DNA of 64,000 nt, from contig CAIIXF020000001.1 of the NCBI GenBank assembly GCA_903813345.2, positions 16,199,915-16,263,914 on the forward strand, written 5' to 3'. Both the position numbers and the translations under genes were made by a program. The notes under the pieces are model-generated. The model made no database searches. It was given only the letters and a program-made list of their open reading frames with translations, and was not told the DNA's origin. The number at the start of each line of letters is the position of its first letter. The first letter of the stretch is position 1. Below are positions 21,601 to 30,238 of this stretch, in pieces. This DNA is from Owenia fusiformis. Taxonomy: Eukaryota; Annelida; Polychaeta; Sabellida; Oweniidae.

Positions 21601-24600
21601 TTGTTTTCATATCTTAACTAAATGGTATATATTATGTTTATGTGCGTACACAGCTTTGTTTTCATATACAAGTATTAACTAAATGGTATATATTTTGTTT
21701 AGGTGCGTATACAGCCTTGTTTTGGGGGTCTCTGTCCGGTCTATTTGTACTACTTTGCTAGTATCAATGTTTCTTCGGAGTCTGATGGATATCAACTGAA
21801 CATTGGGCCAATCAGTTCACAACGTTGCGCAAATCACCACTGCCCAAATGATACAGTATGGGAACCATATGCTAAATCTGCTAATCCACTTGAAGCAATG
21901 AATGGGATGAAGTTCTCTACAGTGGATGTTGATAACGACATATCCAACAGCACACACTGTGCAGAAGAGTATGGAGGGGGATGGTGGTATAAGGACTGTG
22001 CACGATGTGGAATGAATGCTACTGACATCATACCTACATATCCAGGCACAGAGCATATATGTTTACCAGAGGTTATATACAAGACATGCTCACATCCCTA
22101 CTGTCAGCGTGTAAAAGTAACATTATATATTAAGATAAATTAAGTATATCCCAAGATAAGATGGTCAATTTTGAACATATCTCACCATGCATCTGTATGG
22201 CAAACAACTATTTGGGAAGCATGGATCCAATGCGAGTAAAGTTATTATATGGAGCTTGAAATTGTCCTTTGTGGTAATTTAAGCAATTCAGAGCATAGTG
22301 AACATCTTGAATAATGGATTTGAAACAATTGTACGTACATTGGAATGCATTTAAAGGGCCATTCCTTGCCAGACCATTTCTCTCTTGATATGGTAGCTAT
22401 AACCATATACATGTACATATACTCGTATATATGTGGTATATAATTATATATATACATTCCATGTTAAGCAAAATAGATGCGACTAGATGCGAGTAGATAT
22501 AATCTTGATTTATGTCATTAAATATTCAAAATTCAGTCAAAGTGATATCATATTTGAAATCTACAAGTAAAAGTACATCTAGAAATATGGTTTTTTTGAA
22601 AATGTGATTTCCAGTTTGGGGAGATTCCCCATAGGGCCCATGTTATAAACACAGGCTGATATCGAAAGATTTGTCCGCTGTGACGGAGCATGCTATTTTT
22701 CATAAAAACACTAAGAATGCTTCACGATTTATTTTTTAACTCATATGTTTCGTTATATCAAAGATAATTGCTTACTCCATGCAATGGATATATCATTTGC
22801 GTGTAACCTTCATAGTTATGCTGAAACTGTGTGTAAATATTATCGTGTCACTATATCGTGCCATTAGAAAGTTAAACAAGAAATGGTACATTTTGAAGTA
22901 TGATACTCCAGCGCCATTTTCAATAGCTTTTCTTCCCAGCGTAATTGGACTTCAAACAGAAGTGAAAGTTACCCGCAAATGATATATCCATTGCATGGAG
23001 TAAGTAATTTTGTATGGTATAACGAAACATATGAGTTAAAAAATAAATCGTGAAGTATTCTTAGTGATTTATGAAAAATAGCATGCTCCGTCACAGCGGA
23101 CAAATATTTCGATACCAGCCTGTGATAAAATCACAAAAAATTAAATATCTTTTCTTGTGTTGGACAGATAACATTTTCTTTAGCTGGACATATTTTGATT
23201 TGCATAAGTATTAGATACATGATGGTGATATGAAAATTGAACCGCTAAAACAGATGAATATTAAGTTTAAGGGAACTTTCTCCTATACCCGCCATGCTAT
23301 CTGACCCGAAAGAGCCACCTGGTGGTGAGACTGGTAACTACCTACTCGCATCTGAGTCATTGTAGTGCTCATTTCCAGTAAGCTGCCATCTTTTAAGCTT
23401 TCATACATAAAATGATGTCATCGATTCTCATCTTGTATAACCTTGTCTATAACAGCATAGGAAAGTAGCACAAAATCACTTCTAGACAAGTGGTGCTTAC
23501 TTTCTGAGCAAAGATATTTTCAGGGCTTGTCAACTTAGAAGAAGAGATTTTCAGAAGGATGAAATCTTTATATGAAGCCTTTAACAGTTTAAGTAAACTT
23601 ATTCTTAAAAATGTATACATGTGTGTATACAGGGTGTTCCGAGGGTATGGTATCCCCCATAGGCAGACCTATACCATTGTCTCCATAGTATGTGTCAAAT
23701 ATCATTTTAAGCTAATCCAAAGTTACATTGATTTGCCAAGTATCATGGTTCAACTCAAATGGGAAAAAGTTATAGGCATTTTAAAACTTAGTGTTTGGTG
23801 AAAATTGAAGTTCAGTTCAGTATCCTGAAAAAAAACCTGACCTGAATGTGACCAAAAATATGGGTGCTATCGTCAAAGATAGAATGGATAGAGTCGGGAA
23901 AAGAGAATGGTAAAGGCAGATACTCCAATGGAACTCTTCTAAAATGCCTTAAAAAGGTTTTATGAGGATTACAAAACCCCACACCCCTATTTGAACTGGT
24001 TTAAGGACATGTCTGAAAAGAATTGCTACTGTGAATATGGCCAAGGGACACACACACTTTTAATTTGGTGTAAAACTGAACTTAAATTTTGGCCAAACAC
24101 CTAATTTCAAAATACCTGTAACCTTTTCCCATTTTTCCCATTTGTAAGTTGAACCATGATACTTGGTCAAATCAATGTAGCTTTAGATAAGCTTTATAAT
24201 GATATATGACACATACTATGGAGACATTGGTATATGTCTACCCAAGCGGGACCCATACTTTTGGGACACTCTGTAGATATTGGTTGGTACATGTTGACTA
24301 ACCTGGACTATTTATGTACATGTGTATAGGTTTTCTGTCACTGTCTGACTGTAGGAAGAGCAGCTGAGCAACCACTAGACTTGCAGTGTCATCTGTTATC
24401 TAAAAAAGTGTATGACGATTAAGTCCACTGTTAAACAATATGCACTATGTGGCAGGTCAGGAGTAATACCCCATAGCATCTCTTTTAACAAAAGTGATGC
24501 TTGAAAACCATGTATCATCTCAAAATCAACTTTTTGCATCTTTTTTAAAACTTATTTTAGAGTGATAAAATGTGAATTTGATATGTCATTTTTTTATCTT

Positions 24601-26572
24601 AGTAAATTCAGTTGGAGCACATACTTAAATTCTCAAGAATGTGTTGTGAAGAAACCCATGTTAATCCAAAATGAAAAAAAAATTTAATGTAATGAGCTAA
24701 AAGTGAGACTTATAGATCTTTTTAAGTGATTCATTTCTAATAACTGGTACTGTATAATGTACATGGAGTTCATGTACTAAAGTAGTAATTAATTGAAACA
24801 ATCATGTGTCATACGACAATTTAAAAGTAGTGCCAGACATATAGAGCGACTTTGACAAAAACTGACTCTTATTAAGTATTTGTTTTCCTCATATCATTCC
24901 TTGCAACCTTTTTTCTACATGTCTCAAAAAAGTTCATAGTACATATGTATGCAACGAAATACAGATATTTCAACATTTCTTTCTCAAAAACATAATGTGG
25001 ATAATTCTTATCTCCCAACTGACAACCTTCACATTCTTCATGAAATTCCAGATTTGTTCATCTCAAATCTGAAAGAACTTCATCATTTCAAATCATCTCT
25101 TTTTCAAATACTATATTTTGAAATATAGGGACTGGTTGAAACATCTTAAATTTTCCTTAAAATTTTGTCATCCTCTACATGTCTGGTACTAGGCTTAATG
25201 AAATAAATATAGAAGTTAGTTTTTATCTTATATTTTGCCATATAATAAATAACACTGAACAAATGTCCATTTATTTTGTCCAATAACGTGCTATATTCCA
25301 AATGCAGCACTGAGTCACACCGGAATAGCCTGACTACGGTAAAGTCAGATTAACTGTTATCACAAATGGCAGACATAACCGTCGCTTCAACTGTTTAGTC
25401 TGTTTAATCACTTGGTCCTCATTTCATGGGATATTATCGTCGCTAATTATGTGCATGGATTAAGCTCTTGTGATAATGTATCATATGAAATCCCATTTTT
25501 GATCAAATTGGGTTGTGAATCGCCACAATATAGCGTCTTCAATATCGTCAATGACAACGGAATCTGAATTTGAGTAATTCAGAAAGACAACGGCATATGG
25601 TAATTACAGTGTCCGTTGTCCCGTATCTCATTTTGATCGGTTAAATTAAAGACTTTATTTCGATGGTAGAACATCATTAACTGTACAATGAGTATTAGAC
25701 TCTTTGATTGATTAATGTTTCAAAGGAATTTAGTCTAGGTGCTCTATTAAACAAACAGTTCATGAAAATCTAATCGAAGTGACGGTTATATCCGCCATTT
25801 GTGACAACGCTATCTGACTTTACCGTTGTTAGGCTATTCCGGGGTGTGAGTGCAGCTAAACTTTACTCAAGTCTTTTGCTTTCAACAGAAGTGTATAAAT
25901 TGTCTTGAATGGTCCTTTTTCAATATAGCTTTTAAATCTTGTTTAAGTCACGTTTTTAATGAGATTTTAGAAGATCTGTATTTATAACTATTAAAGACAA
26001 ACATTTTCTTCTATTTGATGGCATATTTGAATTTTCTATCAAAACAATGTTTCATTACTGTTATAAGGATCATAATTATAATGTGAAATCACAATCCAAA
26101 TGTCAATAAGATCATATAGTTACATTCCAAAAGTGTTTTAAGTTGAGCCAAATGGAATTACTTATTAGACCATGTAATTAAGTGACTCTTCCCAATACAT
26201 TACCAATTACCATGTATTCAAGCATTTCTAGCCTGCTACTAACACCCATGATGCCATCTATTTTCCCATTTATATGGAAAACGGTTAATTTATAATCCTG
26301 TATTCTATAAAATAATTCTATGTAATATTCCCAATGTGTTTTCATAGAAGCAAATAATACTGACAGATCAATGAAAGCAACAAGAAACTTTAACTTACTG
26401 GTCCCATGACACAAATGATGCGATCTTTCAGTAACCTGGAATATATATCATAGGCTCTCTCTCCTCGTCCTGTCTGTTCAATCACCATAGGAATCAATGG
26501 ACTCATACATTGTGCAGTGTGATGTATCTCACGACCCTGTGAACATGTTGCAGTTAGCAACTTACCAAGCCC
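9636..26572 (-). CDS. CLPP: Mitochondrial ATP-dependent Clp protease proteolytic subunit (first exon not found)
   Basis: Minus-strand exons: 26572-26399, 24399-24303, 17553-17366, 10676-10571, 9754-9636 (TAA 9638-9636). They total 684 nt, 227 residues plus stop, and all split codons close. Read through: [109 protein letters not shown]. The catalytic Ser (SMGS), His (MIHQ) and Asp (ERDR) are all present. Known role: serine peptidase tetradecamer of the mitochondrial matrix that works with CLPX. The first recognised exon opens in presequence-like residues ([15 protein letters not shown]), so the initiating exon lies 5' of 26572 and I could not identify it. The C-terminal tail is much shorter than in the human protein. 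Introns carry the minisatellite at 9960-10610, several foldbacks and a whole nested gene. Confidence 0.95.
9960..10610 (-). repeat. ~46-bp minisatellite (about 15 units) spanning the last CLPP donor
   Basis: On the minus strand units read CATACCTCTCAACCCCTTGA, TTTAATAGTAAGGGAAATC. The first is the end of the coding exon itself (CATACCTCTCAACCTCTTGA, AACAATAG|gtaaggaaatc, encoding HTSQPLETI). The intron is therefore largely a tandem amplification of ~28 exonic bases plus the donor. Many units keep TAG(g)TAAGG as decoy donors; others are ruined (ATACTAGTTGGGG). Some units add ATATCATAT inserts, giving a higher-order pattern. Confidence 0.9.
11490..11800. repeat. Inverted-repeat element in CLPP intron
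   Basis: The left arm (about 11490-11612, ending GGTTGATTTTAAAAAAGTAT) is repeated inverted at about 11681-11800 (ATACTTTTTTAAAATCAACC ... GAGACCTAAACATG ... GGTTCGGAAAGA). Arms of about 120 bases, central spacer about 70. No ORF of note. Confidence 0.7.
11846..13228. mobile_element. Non-autonomous DNA element with ~38-bp or longer terminal inverted repeats
   Basis: TATATGATACGACGTCAGAT (continuing ACTGTACATCACGGCGT) at 11866-11902 is matched inverted at 13168-13204 with a few substitutions, and weaker inverted similarity (AACAATAT) extends outward to about 11846 and 13228. The ~1.35 kb interior has no transposase-like ORF. It contains one GC-richer patch at 12125-12215 and a perfect CRE-type octamer (TGACGTCA, about 12812). 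Confidence 0.6.
13897..16032. mobile_element. Composite inverted-repeat element with nested palindromes
   Basis: The outer left end AGAGATT(T/A)TCCTATATGAGG is mirrored at the right end, CCTCATATAGGATAATCTCT. The GGTATGGGATAAACAGAT word and the ATATATTATATTGGCC words also occur in both orientations. A second inverted pair lies inside (about 14270-14400 against 14690-14820: GATTATGACGTAGC, AACGTTACAAAAAA, TGGAGAAAAACGCAGACAAT), and a third, very regular palindrome at 14923-15812. No transposase seen. It lies in a CLPP intron. Confidence 0.65.
14923..15812. repeat. Near-perfect 403-bp-arm palindrome with 84-bp loop
   Basis: Arms 14923-15325 and 15410-15812 are equal in length and almost identical in inverse complement. 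Outer ends are CACCCTTGGTATACGCAG and CTGCGTATACCAAGGGTG; inner ends are AAACTTTGTGACAAAGAATT and AATTCTTTGTCACAAAGTTT. The loop holds two direct copies of a ~37-bp unit containing GCGAGAAGACGGACCGGTTC. Each arm carries paired GACCGGTACGGGT motifs near its tip. No ORF. Confidence 0.9.
16268..16465 (+). pseudogene. Possible tyrosine-recombinase (Crypton-like) N-terminal fragment
   Basis: A 65-codon ORF containing [20 protein letters not shown] followed by [20 protein letters not shown]. The N-T-K-(R/K) start of a helix followed by a short hydrophobic helix ending in E-Y resembles the SAM-like N-terminal domain of tyrosine recombinases in Crypton/DIRS-derived proteins. It stops before any catalytic region. 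The resemblance is from memory of the pattern only, so this may be a chance ORF. Confidence 0.3.
16704..16872. repeat. Inverted repeat (~75-bp arms)
   Basis: CAATTGTAGACCTC ... ACTGTAAACCTTGAAACTAC on the left pairs with GTAGTTTCTCAGTTTACAGT ... GAGGTCAACAATTG on the right. The short centre lies near GACCTTGACCTTCGGTC. A small foldback element in a CLPP intron. Confidence 0.65.
17079..17350. repeat. Inverted repeat just downstream of a CLPP donor
   Basis: The right arm (complement of about 17240-17350: GGGGATATGCGTCAAACTT, GGTTACTTCATCGTTGGCC, GGGGCTATTTTGACATTGG) matches the left arm at 17081-17195 (GGGGAGATGCATCAAACTTG, GATTACTTCATTGTAGGGC, AGGATTATTTTGACCATGG) at moderate identity. It begins within about 15 bases of the CLPP exon end at 17366, so a hairpin could form right beside the splice donor. 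Confidence 0.6.
18109..22143 (+). CDS. Secreted PAN/apple-EGF-fibrinogen-like (FReD) protein, nested in CLPP intron
   Basis: Exons 18109-18409, 20602-20694, 20983-21245 and 21703-22143 join in frame (1098 nt, 365 aa). I chose the second in-frame ATG because it opens a signal peptide ([20 protein letters not shown]). Exon 1 is PAN/apple-like ([20 protein letters not shown], later CDLNTEMIW). Exon 2 is an EGF-like module ([15 protein letters not shown], then GYYGNRCE). Exons 3-4 are a fibrinogen C-terminal-like domain ([65 protein letters not shown]). Such proteins are usually extracellular lectin-like or adhesion molecules; the ligand here is unknown. The last exon may instead splice at CAGCGT|gtaaaagt (22111) and continue, so the C-terminus is uncertain. 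It lies wholly inside the 17554-24302 intron of CLPP on the opposite strand. Confidence 0.75.
18379..19416 (+). repeat. ~0.52-kb tandem duplication including PAN-exon end and donor
   Basis: 18379-18893 and 18894-19416 are near-identical direct copies. Both begin GAAATGAACAATAGTGACCA, the last coding bases of the PAN exon, then ATGTCAGAA|gtaagtacag, so exon end and donor are duplicated. Both end in paired AACGTAACCGGA words. The second copy has a 9-base insertion (AACGTACCG) beside GAGAACGAC. Confidence 0.9.
18998..20106. repeat. ~1-kb palindrome built from the duplicated intron segment
   Basis: The second direct copy is mirrored by an inverted copy. CACGGGGTACCATCGAATAA at 18998 is answered by TTATTCGATGGTACCCCGTG ending at about 20006; the centre is near 19500, around AT-rich words that are themselves inverted (TTAAAGCATATA / TATATGTGCTTTAA). 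A diverged mirror of the AAGTACAGTAAAACC end is seen at 20085-20106. Arms are about 490 bp. Confidence 0.8.
21400..21728 (+). repeat. ~56-61-bp tandem repeat x6 spanning the FReD exon acceptor
   Basis: TTAG|GTGCGT.ACAGCCTTGTTTT recurs with the acceptor at about 21417, 21474, 21530, 21586, 21641 and 21702. The last is the true junction (exon start 21703). Each earlier copy carries ~25 bases of the exon start, then falls into TCATATATATTAACTAAATG. The fifth has lost its AG (TTTATGTGCG). Exonisation of any decoy meets TAA within 12-20 codons. Confidence 0.9.
22649..23124. mobile_element. Foldback MITE with ~152-bp arms
   Basis: The left arm 22649-22801 (CACAGGCTGATATCG ... GACGGAGCATGCTATTTTTC ... 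GCAATGGATATATCATTTGC) is the inverse complement of 22974-23124 with few mismatches. The ~170-bp interior has no meaningful ORF. It lies 3' of the FReD gene inside the CLPP intron. Confidence 0.8.
23181..23365 (+). repeat. Dispersed repeat, copy inverted at 41533-41702
   Basis: TTAAGTTTAAGGGAACTTTC, AGCCACCTGGTGGTGAGACT and CTACTCGCAT occur here and, inverted and slightly diverged, at 41533-41702. A ~170-bp interspersed element of unknown class; no ORF. Confidence 0.7.
23629..24274. mobile_element. Inverted-repeat element with ACAGGGTGTTCC-type ends
   Basis: Starts ACAGGGTGTTCCGAGGGTAT and ends TTTTGGGACACTCTGT. About 190-bp arms pair inversely (TCTCCATAGTATGTGTCA / TGACACATACTATGGAGA; CAAGTATCATGGTTCAACT / AGTTGAACCATGATACTTG). 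The same terminus occurs in the 54-bp element at 31197 and partially at 54359. Confidence 0.8.
25303..25855. mobile_element. Inverted-repeat element in CLPP intron
   Basis: TGCAGCACTGAGTCACACCG, GGAATAGCCTGACTACGGTA and AAATGGCAGACATAACCGTC on the left are mirrored by GACGGTTATATCCGCCATTT, TACCGTTGTTAGGCTATTCC and GGGTGTGAGTGCA on the right. Arms are about 100 bp, interior about 350 bp with no ORF. Confidence 0.75.
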
Positions 26573-26779
26573 CTGGAAATATTTAAATACTTCATAATTC
26601 TCAACTGGTATAAACTTCTTACACCAAGTAGAGTAGATCTTATGAATAGTATGGTAAACAATAACCATTAAATTTGTCATAATTAACTAATTACTAGTAG
26701 AAGTGATAAATGTTGATAAATGACCATCATGATAAACCATGACATCTCTGAGATCATGTTCAATTGAAAATTAGCTTAC

Positions 26780-27060
26780 ACTAAGCCCCTATCAGGCAAA
26801 TCCCTTGAATGTCCCGCGATATCCCGCAAATTTAAGTGGATATCCCGCAAATTTAAGGCATTTTGTCTAAAAAATCTATCCCTCTATGAAGTCTTTGGTG
26901 GTTACCCTGTTTAACTGTCCCTAAATTAGCTTGTTTGTCCCTCGAAAAGTCCCACGTAGCCTTGTAGAAGGCTTTAGCATTTGTTGATTTTAAAAATTTG
27001 GATATTTGTTTCCAAATGTAAAGCCCTGCAACATCCCCATTGGAAAACACTCGATTTCAT
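26780..27060. repeat. TCCCGCGAAATCCCGC-type dispersed repeat, copy 1
   Basis: Contains GAATGTCCCGCGATATCCCG, then TCTATGAAGTCTTTGGTGGT and GTCCCTCGAAAAGTCCC. Related copies lie at 28060-28180, 32548-32665 and 33380-33735. Short CCCGC(G/A)AA words recur every ~10-25 bases within each copy. Confidence 0.7.
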
Positions 27061-27348
27061 CTGCGATAAATTACATGTAATTTGTAAGATAAATACTACT
27101 TAATACTTTGTGATATTTCCGTGCTCAACTCAAAGAATACCACTGTTTCTACCATCCTGCTATGTCAATCTGTATCCTAAATAATAACTAGAGTCATAAA
27201 ATGAATTTCTTTCCGAGTTACATTTTCAGATGTCTTTCTTCCTTCCCGACATATTGTTAATATGTAGCAATTGGTAATTTCCGGATAGTTCATTTGAATA
27301 TGTTGAAGAATGGAAATCAAGAACGGAAAATGATCATAGCTTTACTAG

Positions 27349-27990
27349 ATTAAGACAAATACAAAACAATCTAGAACCAAACTATGGCTGTACTCAAGAA
27401 AGATTCCTGGTCTTCTTAAATATGCAACTGTTATAGCAAAGTTTCTAACTATTCCACTAGACCCAAATAAACCTGAGCTTTGTGAATATTGTGGAGCACT
27501 AGAGGGAGACATTATCTCACACAGAGCAGCAATGTGCACAGAAACTGCTCCAGAACGAAACAATATGCTAAATAGAATCACTGTGGCTACAGGTCAGTCT
27601 GAAGCTGGGATTTTTCTCAGAGAATTCGTTATTCAGTGAAAGGCATTTCTTGTTTTAGCGACTGTGTTAATTTGAAAACGATAAACATAGTGTTGCCTTA
27701 CTTTAGCAATATAATTAAAAACTCTAATGTAGAATTAAACACACCATTCCAATAAGCTATAACTGTTGAGTTATGACGTGCAATTAAAACCCCAGAGGTG
27801 CAATTTTTTACTTGCTTTTAACTTTGTAAACTTTTATTTTTATTTGTTTTGTTTATATTTTGTTCTTTCTTTATTACGTGTATAAATGTTGTATAAGTTT
27901 TGGTTATTGTTGTATTGTTTGATTGATTTATGTTTACATGTTTAATCCATTTTATTATGGGAATAAAAGCGACATAATAATAATAAAGCG
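27349..27990 (+). mobile_element. 5'-truncated non-LTR retrotransposon 3' end
   Basis: An open frame from 27349 to TGA at 27637-27639 encodes about 96 residues, including WLYSRKIPGLLKYATVIAKF and CEYCGALEGDIISHRAAMC, a C-x2-C-x8-H-x4-C knuckle of the kind seen at the C-terminus of LINE reverse-transcriptase ORFs. A ~340-bp untranslated tail follows and ends in a short ACATAATAATAATAAA run, as expected for a LINE 3' end. No RT catalytic core is present, so this is a dead-on-arrival copy. Clade not assignable. Confidence 0.6.
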
Positions 27991-28059
27991 GCTACAAGGC
28001 TAGGTAAAATCGTGCAAATTATATTTGATCAAAATTTGGCCTATCCTATTAGTGGAATC

Positions 28060-28180
28060 ATGTAAATCCCTTAAATCTCCCGCGAAATCCCGTTAATTTA
28101 GTTGGATGTCACACAAAATCTCACAAATTTTGGGCACTGGGCCCAAGAAATCTGTCCCGCAAGAAAATCTTTGGGGGTTG
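28060..28180. repeat. TCCCGCGAAATCCCGC-type dispersed repeat, copy 2
   Basis: Contains TCTCCCGCGAAATCCCGTTA and TCCCGCAAGAAAATCTTTGG, then GGGGTTGACAGTACTGG, closely matching the end of the copy at 33380-33735. Confidence 0.7.
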
Positions 28181-28539
28181 ACAGTACTGGATGAAAAAAC
28201 AGATGAAGCACAAGAATGGCAACTATCAAAAAGTAAGTTCAATTTTCTATTCTTTGGAGACATTACACTATCAGATTCTATGTTCGCCGTTGTCGGAAAG
28301 TTTCATAATCTGTAATTTTTGAATGAAACTGGAGTCCCACTGAAAATCAAAAACACTAAAAACCATGATAAGAAGAGCAAAAGTAAGATCAGTGGTATAG
28401 AAGCAAAGAAAAGTTGTAGGTGTTCTATACATAGGTGTTTACTTACGCTTATAGACCGTCTAAGCATGGTTTAAAACAAATATTAATAATTTTGTAACTT
28501 TCTTTGCAAAATGGGCGATAATAAGTGAAGTTCTAAAGT

Positions 28540-28630
28540 CACGTAATATCACGAGAGATCTCGTGGCTACCAAGTATGGCTGACGCGGATAAACAAAATA
28601 TGAAGAAACACTCTTTTCACTTATAGTGAA
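28540..28630 (+). promoter_or_regulatory. Candidate promoter / first-exon region between CLPP and CFAP74
   Basis: A CpG-bearing island in AT-rich DNA with the near-palindrome CACGAGAGATCTCGTG (28550-28565) followed by CTACCAAGTATGGCTGACGC. The ATG at 28576 opens a 16-codon ORF that could be an upstream ORF or the start of an untracked first exon. CLPP (-) and CFAP74 (+) are divergent and this lies between their 5' ends. A shared promoter is inference. Confidence 0.35.
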
Positions 28631-28965
28631 TTATTGTTGCATTGCGGAGAGTGAGTAACTCAAATTATACTTAAAATGCATGTTGTATAGTTCAGGCACA
28701 CACTGCTATTACATTTTTATAATCTGGTGTTGTCATGTCGACGTTATTGATAGAAGAATACTTTCAAATTTTCAGACCAGTGAAAATATTCAGAAATATT
28801 TTCAATTTTCTTCAATACTTCATTATCAAGACTTGGAAAGATCAATTTAATTTATATTATTCAGCAATAAGATCATCTTACTGACTGAATAATATAATAA
28901 TTGATTTATATCTACTTTGACTTGCAATACAAGTTGTGGTTTAGTTTCTAGCACAGGGGTTTCTA

Positions 28966-28979
28966 GTTACTATAGTAAC
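28966..28979. promoter_or_regulatory. Palindromic RFX X-box upstream of CFAP74
   Basis: GTTACTATAGTAAC is a perfect palindrome matching RYYNYY-N2-RRNRAC. It lies 1.27 kb upstream of the CFAP74 start codon, where an unseen 5' UTR exon is probable. Ciliary genes are known RFX targets. Confidence 0.5.
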
Positions 28980-29599
28980 TTATGTAGGCTACCCATATAT
29001 TTACTAAGGGCAATCTACAACTGATTCAGTTCTTTGATCGGTTCTCTGCGCGTATTTTCTGCGCATCTCAAATTTGATTGGTTGCTTTTTATTGTACATG
29101 CGCAATGTTACTCACTTTGAGAGCCATGTTAGATTTTGAAACTTATCAAAATCCACATAACTTTTGCAGGAAGTAAGCGCGATGTTGATAGAAAAAAACA
29201 TGATAGAATTTACCCAGAAGACATTATGTTCTCAGTTTGGGCCCTTTTGCCACATTAATATAAAGCAAATTAATATGTTTCGCCCATACATTTAATTTTT
29301 ATGTATTTGCCGCCGCAGTCTATCATCATCCTGAATATTCAACATACAGAATGACCAGTACTCGTACAAAAGTGTATGATGGATTATTGAAGGTTTAATT
29401 ACTACCTGGGATTGTGGATGTACATGTTAGGAAGGTCCTAAATTATTAAATAGTTTTGTTCACAACATTAATGATGGTGATTGGACTATAATGGGACACT
29501 GCAAGGTATCATTGGAAGCACCTTTCATTGTTGCGCATGCGTAAAAGTGAACCGAATCAGTTAAAGATTGCTATAGATCCTATAGAGGCTAAAAGTGTT

Positions 29600-30200
29600 C
29601 ATATTAGTTCAAATCTTTTTGATTGCTATTTTGAATTTACAATTTGGGTGACCTGGTGATTTTAATTTTAGACAAAAGCTGGGCGAAAGTTGATGTAATT
29701 TCAGTCGATGAACTATTCTCATACCAATTTTTAAAATACCATTACAACATGGTGGTCCACAGGCCATGATTTCTAGCCAAGTTATTGGGTAGCAACTCAA
29801 GTAAGATTATATGCATGCACTTATCCTTGATACAATTTAAGTTTGACTTAGTTTTGTAACTTGGCCTATTTTAAAGAAATGACATCCAAATATGAAAAAT
29901 ATTATGAAAGTCAGAAGAAAAGTATGTATCTTCCATTGCAATAACTGCGCCCCCCCCCCCCCTTGTCTTTATCCTTCCAAAGTGAAAAAAAATATTATGT
30001 GAGCCCTCTGAATGGTTATCCATGTTGTTATGTCACCACCAGAAGTGGTGACATAATGTTATAGTCTCCAACTTTTTTGTAGATGGTGCTGTTTGGCAGT
30101 TAGTTTTTGGCATCTGTAACAAATAGTAGGTGGTGACATTTTGCATGTTAATGCCTTGTTATTGCTAGTTTCACTTATTGAATTACACTCCATGTTTCCA
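29600..30200. other. Upstream flank of CFAP74, no gene seen
   Basis: No coding signal. It contains a 13-base C run at about 29950 and the second TGTCACCAC repeat (30030-30172), which ends just before the acceptor TTTCCAG at 30201. Confidence 0.5.
30030..30172 (+). repeat. Dispersed TGTCACCAC repeat, copy 2
   Basis: ATGTCACCACCAGAAGTGGT then TTATAGTCTCCAACTTTTTT and GACATTTTGCATGTTAATGC, closely matching the copies at 2921, 50696 and 52959. Confidence 0.8.
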
Positions 30201-30238
30201 GATAAAACATTGACATTACAATACTTGAGGCAATAAAG

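Noticed and set aside
29948-29964. Homopolymer C run as a regulatory site
   Set aside because: A simple mononucleotide run with no further evidence.
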